Of a stretch of 64,000 nt of DNA, positions 27,720-38,330 are shown piece after piece. Below the pieces are notes generated by a model that saw nothing but the letters and a program-made list of their open reading frames with translations, did not search any database and had not been told where the DNA came from. The number at the start of each line of letters is the position of its first letter. The stretch's first letter is position 1. The stretch comes from Paenibacillus gallinarum (GTDB lineage: Bacteria > Bacillota > Bacilli > Paenibacillales > Paenibacillaceae): the NCBI RefSeq assembly GCF_014836635.1, contig NZ_JACSQL010000001.1:186001-250000 (forward strand). The letters are read 5' to 3'. The position numbers and the translations under genes were made by a program.

Positions 27720-29597
27720 ATGAGTATTCAGACAAAAACAATGACAGAAGCGCAGGAGATACTGCAGACTTATTTTGGATATCCTGATTTTAGAGAGGGT
27801 CAGAAAAAGATTGTAGAAAGCCTGCTTCAACATAACGACACGCTTGGCATTATGCCGACGGGCGGCGGGAAGTCGATCTGTTACCAGATCCCGGCCTTGC
27901 TGTATTCGGGCCTGACTTTGGTCGTGTCTCCGCTGATCTCCCTAATGAAGGATCAGGTAGATGCGCTGCTTGCCATGGGCATTCCTGCTGCTTATATCAA
28001 TAGTACGCTTAGCGGGCGTGAAGTGAATGACCGGATCAGAGCTGCCCGCAGCGGTGAACTGAAGATGCTCTATGTTGCACCGGAGCGGCTTGAGCTGGAC
28101 TGGTTCCGTGATGAGATGGCACAGCTTGAGATTTCTTGTGTAGCGGTGGATGAGGCTCACTGTGTATCGCAGTGGGGGCATGATTTTCGGACGAGTTATC
28201 TATCGGTAGCTCCTTTTGTAGAATATTTACCAGAGCGCCCGATTGTAGCCGCTTTTACCGCAACAGCGACTCCGACAGTCATGGAAGATATCCTTAGACT
28301 ACTGCGTTTACGTAATCCGGAGACGTTTGTCACAGGACTTGGACGAGATAATCTTGCGATGCAAGTACTGCGCGGGGAGAACAAAAAAGAATATGTAATG
28401 GACTATGCCCGTGAACATGCGGACGAAGCGGGAATTATCTATGCAGCGACCCGTAAGGATGTAGATGATTTGTACAGTCGTTTGCAAGAGGCCGGAATAG
28501 CTGCGGGACGTTATCATGCAGGAATGACAGATGAAGAACGAGCCGCAAGCCAGGAAGCTTTCTTATTCGATGATCTAAGAGTGATTGTGGCGACGAATGC
28601 ATTTGGAATGGGTATCGATAAAAGTAACGTGAGATATGTTATCCATTATAATATGCCGAAAAATATGGAAGCCTACGTTCAGGAGGCAGGACGTGCAGGT
28701 CGGGACGGCGAGCCGAGTCAGTGTATCCTGCTGTTTAGCGCGCAAGATATTATGACTCAGAAGTTCCTGCTGGAGCAGGGGGATGCAGATCCTGAGCGTA
28801 AGCGCAACGATTACCGTAAGCTACAGCAGATGATTGACTATTGTTATACGACGAAGTGTCTGCGCAGTGCGCAACTGGACTATTTTGGAGAGGAACATGA
28901 CGATGATGGCTGCGGGATTTGCAGCTCTTGTACGGATGACCGGGAACTCATTGATATGACCGTTGATGCCCAAAAAATATTCTCCTGTATTCACCGGATG
29001 AGAGAGCGTTTTGGCGTGTCTCTTGTGTCGATGGTACTCAAAGGTTCGAGAAACAAAAAGGTGCTGGAATATGGTTTTGACAGTCTGCCTACGTATGGAG
29101 TGATGTCGAATCGTTCGGAAAAAGAAATCTCTGAAATCATTAACGTACTCACCTCCGAAGGTTACCTTGCTTTGTCGGAAGGACAGTACCCTGTGCTGAG
29201 ACTTCAACCGCTTGCGGTCGAAGTACTCAAAGGACAGCGCGAAGTGATGCAGCGAGTGGCGAGAGTAAGTGCGGCTTCTTCACGTAGCAGCAGATCTTCT
29301 AGAACAAGTAAACGCGATATGTCTCCATCTGCGGTGAATGAGACGATATTCGAACAGCTGAGACTGATTCGCCGTGAAATGGCAGAGCGGGAGCATGTAC
29401 CGTCCTATATTATTTTTAATGATGCAACGCTTCGAGAGATGAGTGTGGTATGTCCGCAGAGCGAACGTGACATGCTGAAGATTAAAGGGGTCGGAGAAGT
29501 GAAGTACCGGAAATACGGACAACCTTTTCTCGATTTCTTCTTGAACCAGGGAAGTAGTGAAGTAGAAGCACCAGCTTATGATCCTTTTGAATTCTAA
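27720..29597 (+). CDS. recQ: ATP-dependent DNA helicase RecQ
   Basis: 625 residues. Walker A MPTGGGKS near 45-52, DEAH near 143 in VDEAHCVSQWGHDFR, motif VI QEAGRAGRDG, a zinc-binding RQC region with four Cys spread over 377-405 (CLRSAQ, CGICSSC), and a C-terminal HRDC domain (LRLIRREMAEREHVPSYIIF). It unwinds DNA 3' to 5' in repair and recombination. Length fits standalone bacterial RecQ with HRDC. GGTGAGGAG lies ten bases before the ATG. The radical SAM gene follows without a terminator. Confidence 0.95.
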   Translation: MSIQTKTMTEAQEILQTYFGYPDFREGQKKIVESLLQHNDTLGIMPTGGGKSICYQIPALLYSGLTLVVSPLISLMKDQVDALLAMGIPAAYINSTLSGREVNDRIRAARSGELKMLYVAPERLELDWFRDEMAQLEISCVAVDEAHCVSQWGHDFRTSYLSVAPFVEYLPERPIVAAFTATATPTVMEDILRLLRLRNPETFVTGLGRDNLAMQVLRGENKKEYVMDYAREHADEAGIIYAATRKDVDDLYSRLQEAGIAAGRYHAGMTDEERAASQEAFLFDDLRVIVATNAFGMGIDKSNVRYVIHYNMPKNMEAYVQEAGRAGRDGEPSQCILLFSAQDIMTQKFLLEQGDADPERKRNDYRKLQQMIDYCYTTKCLRSAQLDYFGEEHDDDGCGICSSCTDDRELIDMTVDAQKIFSCIHRMRERFGVSLVSMVLKGSRNKKVLEYGFDSLPTYGVMSNRSEKEISEIINVLTSEGYLALSEGQYPVLRLQPLAVEVLKGQREVMQRVARVSAASSRSSRSSRTSKRDMSPSAVNETIFEQLRLIRREMAEREHVPSYIIFNDATLREMSVVCPQSERDMLKIKGVGEVKYRKYGQPFLDFFLNQGSSEVEAPAYDPFEF

Positions 29598-29670
29598 TAG
29601 TAGTAGCAGATAGGTGTTAATTACAGGGCACTGTGATGAGCAGTTCCACTACGGTAAAGGTTGTGCGCAT

Positions 29671-31440
29671 ATGAAAGTGATTTTGTCGACACTGAATGCG
29701 AAGTACATTCATACCTCTCTTGCGATTCGCTGCTTGAAGGCTTATAGCGAAAAAGACTTTGATATTGAGCTTGCGGAATATACGATCAAAGACCCGGTGA
29801 TGAACATTGTGTCTGATCTGTATCAGCGCGGAGCCGATGTGATTGGATTCTCTTGTTATATCTGGAACATTGAAGAGACGATCAAAGTGATTAATATTCT
29901 AAAAAGGGTCATGCCTGAGGTGAAAATCATCCTTGGCGGACCTGAAGTATCCTATGATGTGGAGCACTGGATGAATCGTCTTCCAAACGTTGATTTCATC
30001 GTGGTCGGTGAAGGAGAAGAGACATTCCATCAGCTTTTGCAGGAGATTGAAGGGAAGCAGAAATACCACTTTGTATATGGACTCGCTTACCGTAAAGGGG
30101 AAGAGGTTATCGTGATGCCAGGCCGGCCGAAAGCCGATCTGAACGAACTGCCTTCTCCGTATCGTTTTCCCGAAGATGTGCCGGATCTTGGGAAACGAGT
30201 GGTTTATTTTGAGACGAGCCGTGGGTGTCCGTTTAACTGTCAGTTCTGTCTATCGAGTATTGAAGTTGGAGTGAGGTACTTCGATATTGAACGAACGAAG
30301 GCAGATATTCTATATCTGATCGAAAATGGTGCGAAACTGATCAAATTCGTGGATCGGACATTTAACATTAAACGGGATTATGCACTGGAAATGTTCGAGT
30401 TCCTGATTCAAAATCACGGGGGATGCGTGTTCCAGTTCGAAATTACAGCAGACATCATGCGTCCGGAAGTGCTGGATTATCTGGCGGAGCATGCACCTCC
30501 TGGGGTGTTTCGTTTTGAGATTGGGGTGCAGTCCACGAATGACCCGACGAATGAACTTGTAAAACGCCGTCAGAACTTTACGAAGCTTAGCCGGACGGTA
30601 AGCAAAATTAAAGCCAGCGGCAAAATTGATCAGCATTTGGATCTCATTGCCGGGTTGCCGCTGGAAGATTACGATACATTCCGTAAAACGTTTAACGATG
30701 TATTTGCACTGGGACCGGAAGAACTTCAGCTTGGTTTCCTTAAAATGCTGCGCGGAACGGGTCTTCGTCTTGACGCAGACAAATACAACTACACGTACAT
30801 GGATCAAGCACCGTATGAAATTTTGGGCAGCGATGTGCTTCCTTTTAGCGATATTGTAAGGCTTAAACGTCTTGAGGATGTGCTTGAGAAGTACTGGAAT
30901 GCACACCGTATGGACCATACGCTGAAATACCTAATGGAGCAGGAATTTCCGTCTCCGTTTGACTTCTTCCAAGCCTTTGGCGACTACTGGGAAGGGCAAG
31001 GATGGCAGAAGATCGGTCATCAGTTAGAGGATCTATTTACCCGTCTTCGTTCGTTCCTTGAGCAGCGGGGGACTAAACAGATGGATCTGATCCTGGGCCT
31101 GATGAAGCTTGATTATTTCCTTGGCCACAAGTACAAGCCTCGTAAAATCTGGTGGGATTTCACGATGGAGAAAAGCGACTGGGCGTCGTATATTAAACGT
31201 CTCGCGGAGCATCCAGAAGATGTATCACCTGAATTCGCCAGCCTTTCACTAAGTGAACGAGATCTTCAGAAACATGCGGTTCTGGAAGTGCTGCCGTTCC
31301 ACTTGGAACGTGTACTTGAGGGAGTAACGCCAGACGATGCAAGAGGGCAGACGCTTCTCGTGACAATCTATCAGCAGAATGAAGATCAGAAGCCGGTGTA
31401 TTTTACCTTGCCGCTGGGAGCGGAAGCGAAGTTGATCTAA
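29671..31440 (+). CDS. B12-binding-domain radical SAM protein (DUF4080 type)
   Basis: 589 residues. Residues 1-130 are a cobalamin-binding-like domain (VIGFSCYIWNIEET, IILGGPEVSYD). The radical SAM cluster motif CPFNCQFC lies near 187-194 with GCxxxCxxC spacing, then the TIM-barrel part. The C-terminal 150 residues (DYFLGHKYKPRKIWW) match the DUF4080 extension. The reaction is unknown. The start at 29671 was chosen because the fold begins there and AAAGG lies before it. It appears co-transcribed with recQ. Confidence 0.85.
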   Translation: MKVILSTLNAKYIHTSLAIRCLKAYSEKDFDIELAEYTIKDPVMNIVSDLYQRGADVIGFSCYIWNIEETIKVINILKRVMPEVKIILGGPEVSYDVEHWMNRLPNVDFIVVGEGEETFHQLLQEIEGKQKYHFVYGLAYRKGEEVIVMPGRPKADLNELPSPYRFPEDVPDLGKRVVYFETSRGCPFNCQFCLSSIEVGVRYFDIERTKADILYLIENGAKLIKFVDRTFNIKRDYALEMFEFLIQNHGGCVFQFEITADIMRPEVLDYLAEHAPPGVFRFEIGVQSTNDPTNELVKRRQNFTKLSRTVSKIKASGKIDQHLDLIAGLPLEDYDTFRKTFNDVFALGPEELQLGFLKMLRGTGLRLDADKYNYTYMDQAPYEILGSDVLPFSDIVRLKRLEDVLEKYWNAHRMDHTLKYLMEQEFPSPFDFFQAFGDYWEGQGWQKIGHQLEDLFTRLRSFLEQRGTKQMDLILGLMKLDYFLGHKYKPRKIWWDFTMEKSDWASYIKRLAEHPEDVSPEFASLSLSERDLQKHAVLEVLPFHLERVLEGVTPDDARGQTLLVTIYQQNEDQKPVYFTLPLGAEAKLI

Positions 31441-31519
31441 TGATGGAATAGATGTAGGAATTAGATATCGATCTTGAATTTTGATATCCATTAAGGATAA
31501 TTGACGAAATGTAAAGAAT

Positions 31520-31567
31520 CCCTGACCATATATGGATGTAGCCTTTATGGTCGGGGTTATTTTTATT
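31520..31567 (+). terminator. Terminator after the radical SAM gene
   Basis: CCCTGACCAT and ATGGTCGGGG arms (one G-U) followed by TTATTTTTATTT. Confidence 0.8.
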
Positions 31568-31652
31568 TATTGGAGTCCTATCTTAGTTAATGAAAAATGA
31601 ATAAAGTGTGTAAGCATTTATTTGCAGAATATTCAGTCAACGAGGTGTATTT

Positions 31653-31931
31653 TTGAAAGGTTTTCTAGTTTTTATTGGACTCATAATTATTAATGGTGTT
31701 TTATTTCTGTTTGTAAATTTTGATGGTCTACTACTGATAGACTTAGCTTTCATCATGGCCCTTCTTGTTCTTATGTACGATAATCAGAAGATAATCCTGC
31801 GGAAATTAAATCGTAAAAAAGATACCCCGGAACAAAAGAACTTGCTCGCACAAAGAGAAGCGGCTGAGCGGAATTTTGATCAAAATGATCTTCCAAGTAT
31901 CGATGAAGTAAAAGAGTTGAATGAGCGATAA
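31653..31931 (+). CDS. Small membrane protein, unknown
   Basis: 92 residues starting from TTG, with GAGGTG seven bases upstream. Two membrane spans (about 3-20 and 26-45) are followed by a basic, then acidic soluble tail (RKLNRKKDTPEQKN, RNFDQNDLPSIDEV). Not recognised. It stands alone with its own terminator. Confidence 0.6.
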   Translation: MKGFLVFIGLIIINGVLFLFVNFDGLLLIDLAFIMALLVLMYDNQKIILRKLNRKKDTPEQKNLLAQREAAERNFDQNDLPSIDEVKELNER

Positions 31932-31958
31932 TATGCCCTGTTTTAATTTACAAAATTG

Positions 31959-31996
31959 GGACCACTGCCTTTTTTATTAGGGTAGTGGTTTTTTGT
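31959..31996 (+). terminator. Terminator after the small membrane gene
   Basis: ACCACTGCC and GGTAGTGGT arms followed by six T residues. Confidence 0.8.
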
Positions 31997-32114
31997 TGTT
32001 ACGCATGTGTTAATGACCTTGTTTTCTTGTTTGAAGCCGGTGCCGTGTTATCTCACATTAGGCTAGATCTAACCACCTGAGGTACAGTTTGTCCGTTTTT
32101 TCAAGTGTAATGCT

Positions 32115-32163
32115 AACAAAGAAGAGGCCGCCTGTACGTCTTAACAGTGGCCTCTTCTTTGTT
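32115..32163. terminator. Perfect 15-bp-stem hairpin, probably ends the SNF2 operon
   Basis: AACAAAGAAGAGGCC and GGCCTCTTCTTTGTT form a perfect stem around a 19-base loop. It lies just beyond the 3' end of the minus-strand helicase operon. Confidence 0.7.
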
Positions 32164-32240
32164 GTGCTTTGTATGATGATGACTCTCTAGTTGTGGTCGA
32201 ACTAATAGTAATACACTGTACGTTTCTCTAAGGGTCATAT

Positions 32241-35219
32241 TTATCCAGTAAGATCACGTCGTAACGTGAACAAGTCTTTGAGCGCCTCGGTTGACAGCTC
32301 GGTAATCCAGCTCTCCGTACTGGATATGACATTGTCGCTGAGTTGCTGTTTACTCTCAAGCATCTCATCAATGTGCTCTTCAAGCGTACCTAGCGCGATG
32401 AACTTGTGTACCTGTACGTCCTTTGTCTGACCCATACGGTAAGCACGGTCGGTCGCTTGATTCTCTACGGCTGGATTCCACCAGCGGTCAAAGTGGAACA
32501 CATGATTGGCTGCTGTCAGGTTAAGCCCTACGCCTCCCGCTTTAATGGAAAGAATAAATACGTTTGGTTGTTCAGCAGGCGGCAGGGACTGGGATTGAAA
32601 CTGTTCAATCATCCGGTCGCGAGCCATTTTGGAAGTACTCCCATTCAGGTAAAGTACAGGCTCCTGCAGTTCCTGCTGAAGTGTCTGCTTCAGAATCTCT
32701 CCCATGCCAATATACTGTGTGAAAATAAGGCAACGTTCGCCTTCTTCACGAAGCTCTCTGACCATTTCTAGCAAGCGTTCGAGTTTGGAGGAACGGCTGA
32801 TTAACATGTCCGTGTTAAACGGACTGTCCTGATCGTCCTGAGTACCAGTAATAGACTCTTTTGTTAACAATACGGGATGATCGCAGAGCCGCTTTAAATG
32901 GGTAAGGGTTGAAAGTATTGCCCCTTTTCTTTCGATCCCCTCCAGCTCTTTCATTTTGTTCATTAAGTCGTTAACGGCTTGGTCATAGAGGGCGCTCTGC
33001 TCGGCAGTAAGTTTAATATAGGTTTTCATCTCATTCTTATCCGGTAGATCGAGCTGAATCGCAGGGTCCTTCTTCTTCCGGCGGAGCATAAACGGCTTGA
33101 CGAGCTTTTGTAGTTGGATCGTCTTTTGCTCATCTTGGTCTTTCTCAATCGGTTGAATGAACCGAGCACTAAATGCTCGTGCCGTTCCCAGATAACCTGG
33201 GTTTATAAAATCATAGAGAGACCATAGCTCTGAGAGCCGATTTTCTATAGGCGTTCCCGTAAGCGCGATCCGATGCTTTGCTTGGAAGCTGCGGACAGCA
33301 GTAGACTGTTTCGTTTGTGCATTTTTAATATTTTGAGCTTCGTCCAGACATAGCGATTCCCACGTAACTGTACTCAGTAATTCTTGATCAAGCGTTGCTG
33401 TGGCAAAGGAGGTGATAATGACGTCCGCTTGCCTGATTTGTGCTTGAAAATCATCCCCGCTCGCGCGGTTACTTCCATAATGAAGCATGACCCGAAGGGA
33501 CGGGGCGAACCGACTTATTTCCTTCTGCCAGTTGCCGAGTACCGAAGTTGGACATATCAAAAGGGAAGGATTTACGGGATCTGCAGCTACGTTGGTCTCT
33601 TTTAGATGCAATAAATAAGTGATAAACTGCAGGGTTTTACCGAGACCCATGTCATCTGCCAGACAAGCCCCTAGACCATAGTTACGCAGGAAGACCAACC
33701 AGGAAAAACCATCATATTGATACGTTCGCAGTTCCGCCTGAAGATCACTTGGAACGCTCAGTTTAGGCCACTCCGATTGTCGCCCTAATTGATTGATAAG
33801 CCGAGTCAGATGTTCATTGAGCTCGACACCAATTTGAATGTGCTGATTATCCGCATCTTCCTCTTCCTCTACCTGTTTCGGGGCACGACCGCTATAGGAA
33901 ACTTGACTGTTCTCGAGTAGATGCAGATGTAATATATCTTGAAAAGATAGCCCCTGCGAGCTGTCTACCCCTGCCATAGCCTGGGAAATCTGTGCCAGCA
34001 GAGCCGGGTCAAGCGGAATCCATTGCCCTCGAAATTGCACTAATCGCTGATTGCGAGCCACAAGTTCGGCAAACTCCGCTTCGGTGAACTGAGCGTCTCC
34101 AATGGCAATACGCCAATCGAATTGAATGATGGAATTTAGCCCGAAAAATGACTTCCCTTTGCCTGCTTGTCCTTCGCTATTTCCTTCATCTGCTCGAACC
34201 TTGGCCCGAAGCTTAGGACGTCTGCGACTAGCGGCTTCCCACCATGCCGGAAGCAGTACCTGCCAGCCCGCTTCTAGTAAACGACGGCTATCCACCGTTA
34301 GGAATTTCCAAGCGGCCTCATCGGACAGCGGTTTACTAAGGACATCTCCGCTATGTTCAGCCCATTGATCTTTAGGAAGACTTGCACGTAAATGTTCCAG
34401 CCATCCCGATGAGCGTTCGCTAATGTGGCTTGACCAAGAATCCGGCCACCCACCAGATACATGTCCATCCTCAGCAAGACGCACAGGAATAAGAATCACG
34501 GGATCGATTTTATCTTGTAACACGAGTTTAAGTCGCCATGACGGATCATCATCGTCTGGTTCCAGTAACTGTAGTAAGAGACGGAAGGGAGCAGCATCTG
34601 CTCTCCAACCAATCGAAACGAGCCATGCTTGTTCATTTATACCAGCCACTACACGATCTTTGGTGAAGAGCAATGGATACTCCGTGCGTAGATCGGTAGC
34701 AGTAACTTCAGTTCCGTAATAGCGGTAAAACACGGCAGACGAGAAAGCTGCGTTTAATCCGGCATAATCACTTGGATGATTGTCTTTTAATTGCTTTAAT
34801 GTAGCCGTGGCTGCTGTAGTTAATGTTTTTGTGTCCCAGGTCCAGGCGAGTTTTCCTTGCCGGAAGGCAGTAAGGCTAGGAATATATTGCCTCTCTTCAA
34901 TACATACATTCAAAATTGAGGCAAGCTCAATCCACTGCGCAGCTTCTTCATCCCACAGCCATTCGATATGATGTAAGAGCCTGCGTTCTGCCAAGAAGGG
35001 GAGAACATGCTCTGCGGGGAGAATAATAAGTTCAACCTCTTCAATTTGTTTAATTTCGAGCTCCGTACCATACATCGATGCCTCGTGCCAGGCAAATAGA
35101 CGATGTTTCAAATCCATTCCGGATACGTATCTGTTTGCTGCGGTCAAACCGTAAATAAGAGCATCTCCATAGGTGCTGAGACTGATATGGACGGTGATCG
35201 TTTCTGTGTATTGACTCAT
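32241..35219 (-). CDS. SNF2-family DNA helicase/translocase (YwqA-like)
   Basis: 992 residues. The N-terminal 460 residues hold the bacterial SNF2-associated domain; the ATPase core has Walker A DDMGLGKT near 523, the DEAQ box (CLDEAQNIKN) near 625, LTGTPIENRLSELWSL, and the C-terminal helicase motifs FTQYIGMGEIL, SIKAGGVGLNLT and DRAYRMGQTKDVQVHKF. It pairs with an upstream SWIM-domain gene that overlaps its start (ATGA), as ywqA/ywqB of B. subtilis do. Probably a DNA-dependent translocase; the precise cellular job is not known. Confidence 0.9.
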   Translation of the reverse strand: MSQYTETITVHISLSTYGDALIYGLTAANRYVSGMDLKHRLFAWHEASMYGTELEIKQIEEVELIILPAEHVLPFLAERRLLHHIEWLWDEEAAQWIELASILNVCIEERQYIPSLTAFRQGKLAWTWDTKTLTTAATATLKQLKDNHPSDYAGLNAAFSSAVFYRYYGTEVTATDLRTEYPLLFTKDRVVAGINEQAWLVSIGWRADAAPFRLLLQLLEPDDDDPSWRLKLVLQDKIDPVILIPVRLAEDGHVSGGWPDSWSSHISERSSGWLEHLRASLPKDQWAEHSGDVLSKPLSDEAAWKFLTVDSRRLLEAGWQVLLPAWWEAASRRRPKLRAKVRADEGNSEGQAGKGKSFFGLNSIIQFDWRIAIGDAQFTEAEFAELVARNQRLVQFRGQWIPLDPALLAQISQAMAGVDSSQGLSFQDILHLHLLENSQVSYSGRAPKQVEEEEDADNQHIQIGVELNEHLTRLINQLGRQSEWPKLSVPSDLQAELRTYQYDGFSWLVFLRNYGLGACLADDMGLGKTLQFITYLLHLKETNVAADPVNPSLLICPTSVLGNWQKEISRFAPSLRVMLHYGSNRASGDDFQAQIRQADVIITSFATATLDQELLSTVTWESLCLDEAQNIKNAQTKQSTAVRSFQAKHRIALTGTPIENRLSELWSLYDFINPGYLGTARAFSARFIQPIEKDQDEQKTIQLQKLVKPFMLRRKKKDPAIQLDLPDKNEMKTYIKLTAEQSALYDQAVNDLMNKMKELEGIERKGAILSTLTHLKRLCDHPVLLTKESITGTQDDQDSPFNTDMLISRSSKLERLLEMVRELREEGERCLIFTQYIGMGEILKQTLQQELQEPVLYLNGSTSKMARDRMIEQFQSQSLPPAEQPNVFILSIKAGGVGLNLTAANHVFHFDRWWNPAVENQATDRAYRMGQTKDVQVHKFIALGTLEEHIDEMLESKQQLSDNVISSTESWITELSTEALKDLFTLRRDLTG

Positions 35220-36958
35220 GGTATCAGTTTCCCCTTTCGAAGCTCCTCTTGCAGCGCACGCAGACGACTATGACGGTTAGCAAAAGTAGTGATGAACTCT
35301 TCCCAGCGCGTTTCTTGTTTCATTTTTAGATACAGCTTGGACAATCGTTTTAATAGTTTCACGGCTGCTTTATAGCCATCTCTATTCTTAAGCAGGATAT
35401 ATCTTTCAACCGCTTGATGATAGAAGGGCAATAGCAGTTCGGGTGCATTTTTCTCTATCGGTTTTAGGACGGTAACACGGAAATCCAAAGGCTCTGTACC
35501 GCTGCTTAGCTGAAAATCCATCCACTGCTGCCATTTGCTATGAGCGAGCAGGGTTTCTTCATATATCTTCCTTGAATAAGGAAGCATACGGACCAGGCTG
35601 TCCCACAAATGCTGTTCAGAATCCGGACTTGAGGAATTCTGTATTACCTGTTCCCACAGGTTCACATACGCCTCAATATGCTGCTCCCGAGGTCTGCTCA
35701 TCATCATTGGACCGATGGCGAGAAGCCAATCTTGCAGCCGTGACCACTGCTCTTTGGCAGATAGAATCTGCAGAAAGAGAAAGAAGCGCTCAGGAGGAAT
35801 AACTCCTTTGTCATTAGCTTGCCGAAGCAGGTCCAAAGCAAGCTCATCCTGATCTAAAAAGAAGTGAATTTGGCTTTGAGCTAATAACCAGGGAAGCTTG
35901 GCAAGCGAAGTTTTAAGCTCATTTTCTGCCAATCTTAACTGTTCTAGTTCCTCTTCGTACATTGACTTGTCCTTAAGGTTAGGATGAATCCAGTGCAACC
36001 AGAGCAGATCATAAGTCGCGGAAAAATAACGGAGATTATTGGATTCCACCAGCATACGGCTCCGTAAGTAGTCAGAAGTTTCTGACACACGAGACCAAAG
36101 CTCCGGTTCGTCCCCGAACGTAAACGGCTCAGTCAATATCCGTGTAATTTCTTTTTGTACATCATCCGCAGCAACCTGTGTGTGAAAGCCGATGAACACA
36201 TTTCGGTGCATTTTTGAGTTTTGCAGGGGCCTTACCAGATTATCAAGCACAAACACTTGGGCATGGAGCTTATACAGCTGGTCCAAGACAGGTGAAAGCT
36301 CAGGTTGCTGTTTATGGATGGAAGCTAGAGCTTCCTGTGCATATTGAACGTTCGGGCTGTCAGTTCCGACGGAGGAGGTGCACAGCTTGAAAAAAGCATG
36401 CCAATCTTGGATGGGCATGGACGGTAACTTACCTGCTAGCTCCTGCAATTGTAACTGTGCAGGGTTGTTTCTTTTGCGAACACTATTCTTTGGTTCTACA
36501 CTTAGTTCTACATCTAGTTCTGCATTTTGTTCTGTAGTTGGTCCTGCACCTGAAGCTTGTTGGTTAGATTTTTTAGCAGGACTCGTAAGATGAGTAGATC
36601 TATCTTGCTGGGTAAGCGTCGCTGCTGAACTGCTATTTACAATCGCATGAACAGATCGTCCATATTGATTCACGTAAGCAAGAAGTACGGCAACCATATG
36701 TTTACAATAGGATGGAACGGAACAGGTACAATGACTCTCGGATAAAGTATCTAGATTGAGCGTAACTTGGTACCGCTCCTCATCCTTGCCTTCAACAAAG
36801 CCTTCTATATGTTCGGGATTGGATATTTTCATAAGATGGACAAGTTCTTGTTTATACTGTTCAAATCCACGTTTTATCGTAATATCATTGAAGCTTTCCC
36901 AAACCCTTTGAATGAGCGTTTGCCACTCTGTTTCATCAAGCATATATTTTAAGTTCAT
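35216..36958 (-). CDS. SWIM zinc-finger protein (YwqB-like)
   Basis: 580 residues. The SWIM motif CxCx(n)CxH is seen as C77, C79, C85 and H87 in CTCSVPSYCKHM. The rest is largely helical, with a central low-complexity linker (about 115-165, SSAATLTQQ and NQQASGAGPTTE). SWIM domains bind DNA or protein and commonly accompany SNF2 helicases. Its stop overlaps the helicase start, so both are made together. Confidence 0.87.
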   Translation of the reverse strand: MNLKYMLDETEWQTLIQRVWESFNDITIKRGFEQYKQELVHLMKISNPEHIEGFVEGKDEERYQVTLNLDTLSESHCTCSVPSYCKHMVAVLLAYVNQYGRSVHAIVNSSSAATLTQQDRSTHLTSPAKKSNQQASGAGPTTEQNAELDVELSVEPKNSVRKRNNPAQLQLQELAGKLPSMPIQDWHAFFKLCTSSVGTDSPNVQYAQEALASIHKQQPELSPVLDQLYKLHAQVFVLDNLVRPLQNSKMHRNVFIGFHTQVAADDVQKEITRILTEPFTFGDEPELWSRVSETSDYLRSRMLVESNNLRYFSATYDLLWLHWIHPNLKDKSMYEEELEQLRLAENELKTSLAKLPWLLAQSQIHFFLDQDELALDLLRQANDKGVIPPERFFLFLQILSAKEQWSRLQDWLLAIGPMMMSRPREQHIEAYVNLWEQVIQNSSSPDSEQHLWDSLVRMLPYSRKIYEETLLAHSKWQQWMDFQLSSGTEPLDFRVTVLKPIEKNAPELLLPFYHQAVERYILLKNRDGYKAAVKLLKRLSKLYLKMKQETRWEEFITTFANRHSRLRALQEELRKGKLIP

Positions 36959-37157
36959 TATTAATCTCCTATGGGAGTGTAGTGTTTATCTATTATAATC
37001 AAATTCGTATATTTGAGAAATTTCCTCTAATGAAAAAGAGGGCTGATATTTAGGATAACGGTATGAGTTCGGAAGGGCAACTTTGTTAGCAGAAGGTGGG
37101 GTTAGATAATGACATATAATAGGGAAGAGATCATAGGACTTAGGGGGGCATTAAAGG

Positions 37158-37727
37158 ATGCACACACATAACCATTTACAGTACCAAGATGAGTTACAGC
37201 AGCTTGCCACACTATCAAGCGTAATATGTTGGGGAATCGTTACGGCGAGATTTTACCTAGATGGAGTTCCGAATGAAAAGCTAATCAGTAACATCAGCAT
37301 AATTCCGGTTGTGGGAGATCAGTATGTAGTCATGCAGCTGGACGATGGCAGGTGGGAGCTGATTGGCGGAACACTCGAGCCGGAAGAGGCGTACATGGAC
37401 GGGCTACGAAGAGAACTAATGGAGGAGATCGGCGCGGAACTCATTAGCTACCATCCATTTGGTCATTTTCAGTGTACATCAACGTTGGAGGCCCCTTATC
37501 GCGCACATATTCCGCATCCGCATTTTGTAAGACTGCTCGGATATGGAGAGGTGAAGTTAGTAAGCAAACCGCTCAACCCAGCAGATGGGGAACAGGTATC
37601 CTTGGTAGAACTCGTTGATATTAACGAGGCCGTACGTAGGTTTAAGGAGATAGGTAGATATGATATTGCAGAGATGTACCAGCTGGCACATCGGGTTAGA
37701 ATGAACAGTAGAAGTATGGGAGAATAG
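37158..37727 (+). CDS. NUDIX hydrolase
   Basis: 189 residues. A perfect Nudix box starts at G71: GTLEPEE, then REL at 85-87 and EEIG at 89-92, fitting GX5EX7REUXEEXGU. N-terminal 40 residues form an extra helical cap. It hydrolyses a nucleoside diphosphate linked to another group; the substrate is unknown. GGGGGGC upstream with AAAGG gives the ribosome binding site. It stands alone. Confidence 0.85.
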   Translation: MHTHNHLQYQDELQQLATLSSVICWGIVTARFYLDGVPNEKLISNISIIPVVGDQYVVMQLDDGRWELIGGTLEPEEAYMDGLRRELMEEIGAELISYHPFGHFQCTSTLEAPYRAHIPHPHFVRLLGYGEVKLVSKPLNPADGEQVSLVELVDINEAVRRFKEIGRYDIAEMYQLAHRVRMNSRSMGE

Positions 37728-37862
37728 AACGGATACATAGAGTAAGACATCTACCTGGCTTTTTAGAGGGAACGTGGGAGTTCACTGAATAGGCAGGGAG
37801 AGAATCGATCACCAATGAGAAGTGAATCAATCCGAATGCTATTAAAAGCAGGATATCAGTCG

Positions 37863-38054
37863 TTAATGCATACGCCAGTAGTAGATCCCGACGATCACGG
37901 CGAGAACAATGGCAGCAACCATGAATGACATTAGCAGATTGCTTCCTACCGAGTAATGATTGGAAATTTGTTGTTCTTTTTCTTCCACTTTTCTCTTGGC
38001 AACTTCTTCATCATTAGGAGTCAAAAGGTGATTAGGAAAAGGCATAAGACTCAC
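37863..38054 (-). CDS. Small single-span membrane protein
   Basis: 63 residues. Residues about 40-60 form one strong membrane span (LLMSFMVAAIVLAVIVGIYY); the N-terminal part is charged (NDEEVAKRKVEEKEQQ). GGAGTGAG precedes the start. Not recognised; small conserved membrane proteins of this kind are common in Paenibacillus-type genomes. Confidence 0.5.
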   Translation of the reverse strand: MSLMPFPNHLLTPNDEEVAKRKVEEKEQQISNHYSVGSNLLMSFMVAAIVLAVIVGIYYWRMH

Positions 38055-38330
38055 TCCTTATTCGTATATAGTATCGTCTCATCAAACTTCTTATCCTTAT
38101 AATGAATCAATGGTATCATACATCAGATGGATTATTAACCATTTACTCTCATTTATAAACAGGGGATTTGTCGCTGATTTTAATATGTAATATGAATAGG
38201 TACCTGCTTCCAAGTAGATCCCTAAATGCTGCCTGCAAACCAGCTGGCAACCATGTTATATTTATTCGGGTTAAGAGGATATATCTAACAAGAGGGGGAT
38301 GCATCCATAACAAGAGAGAATGTATTCATA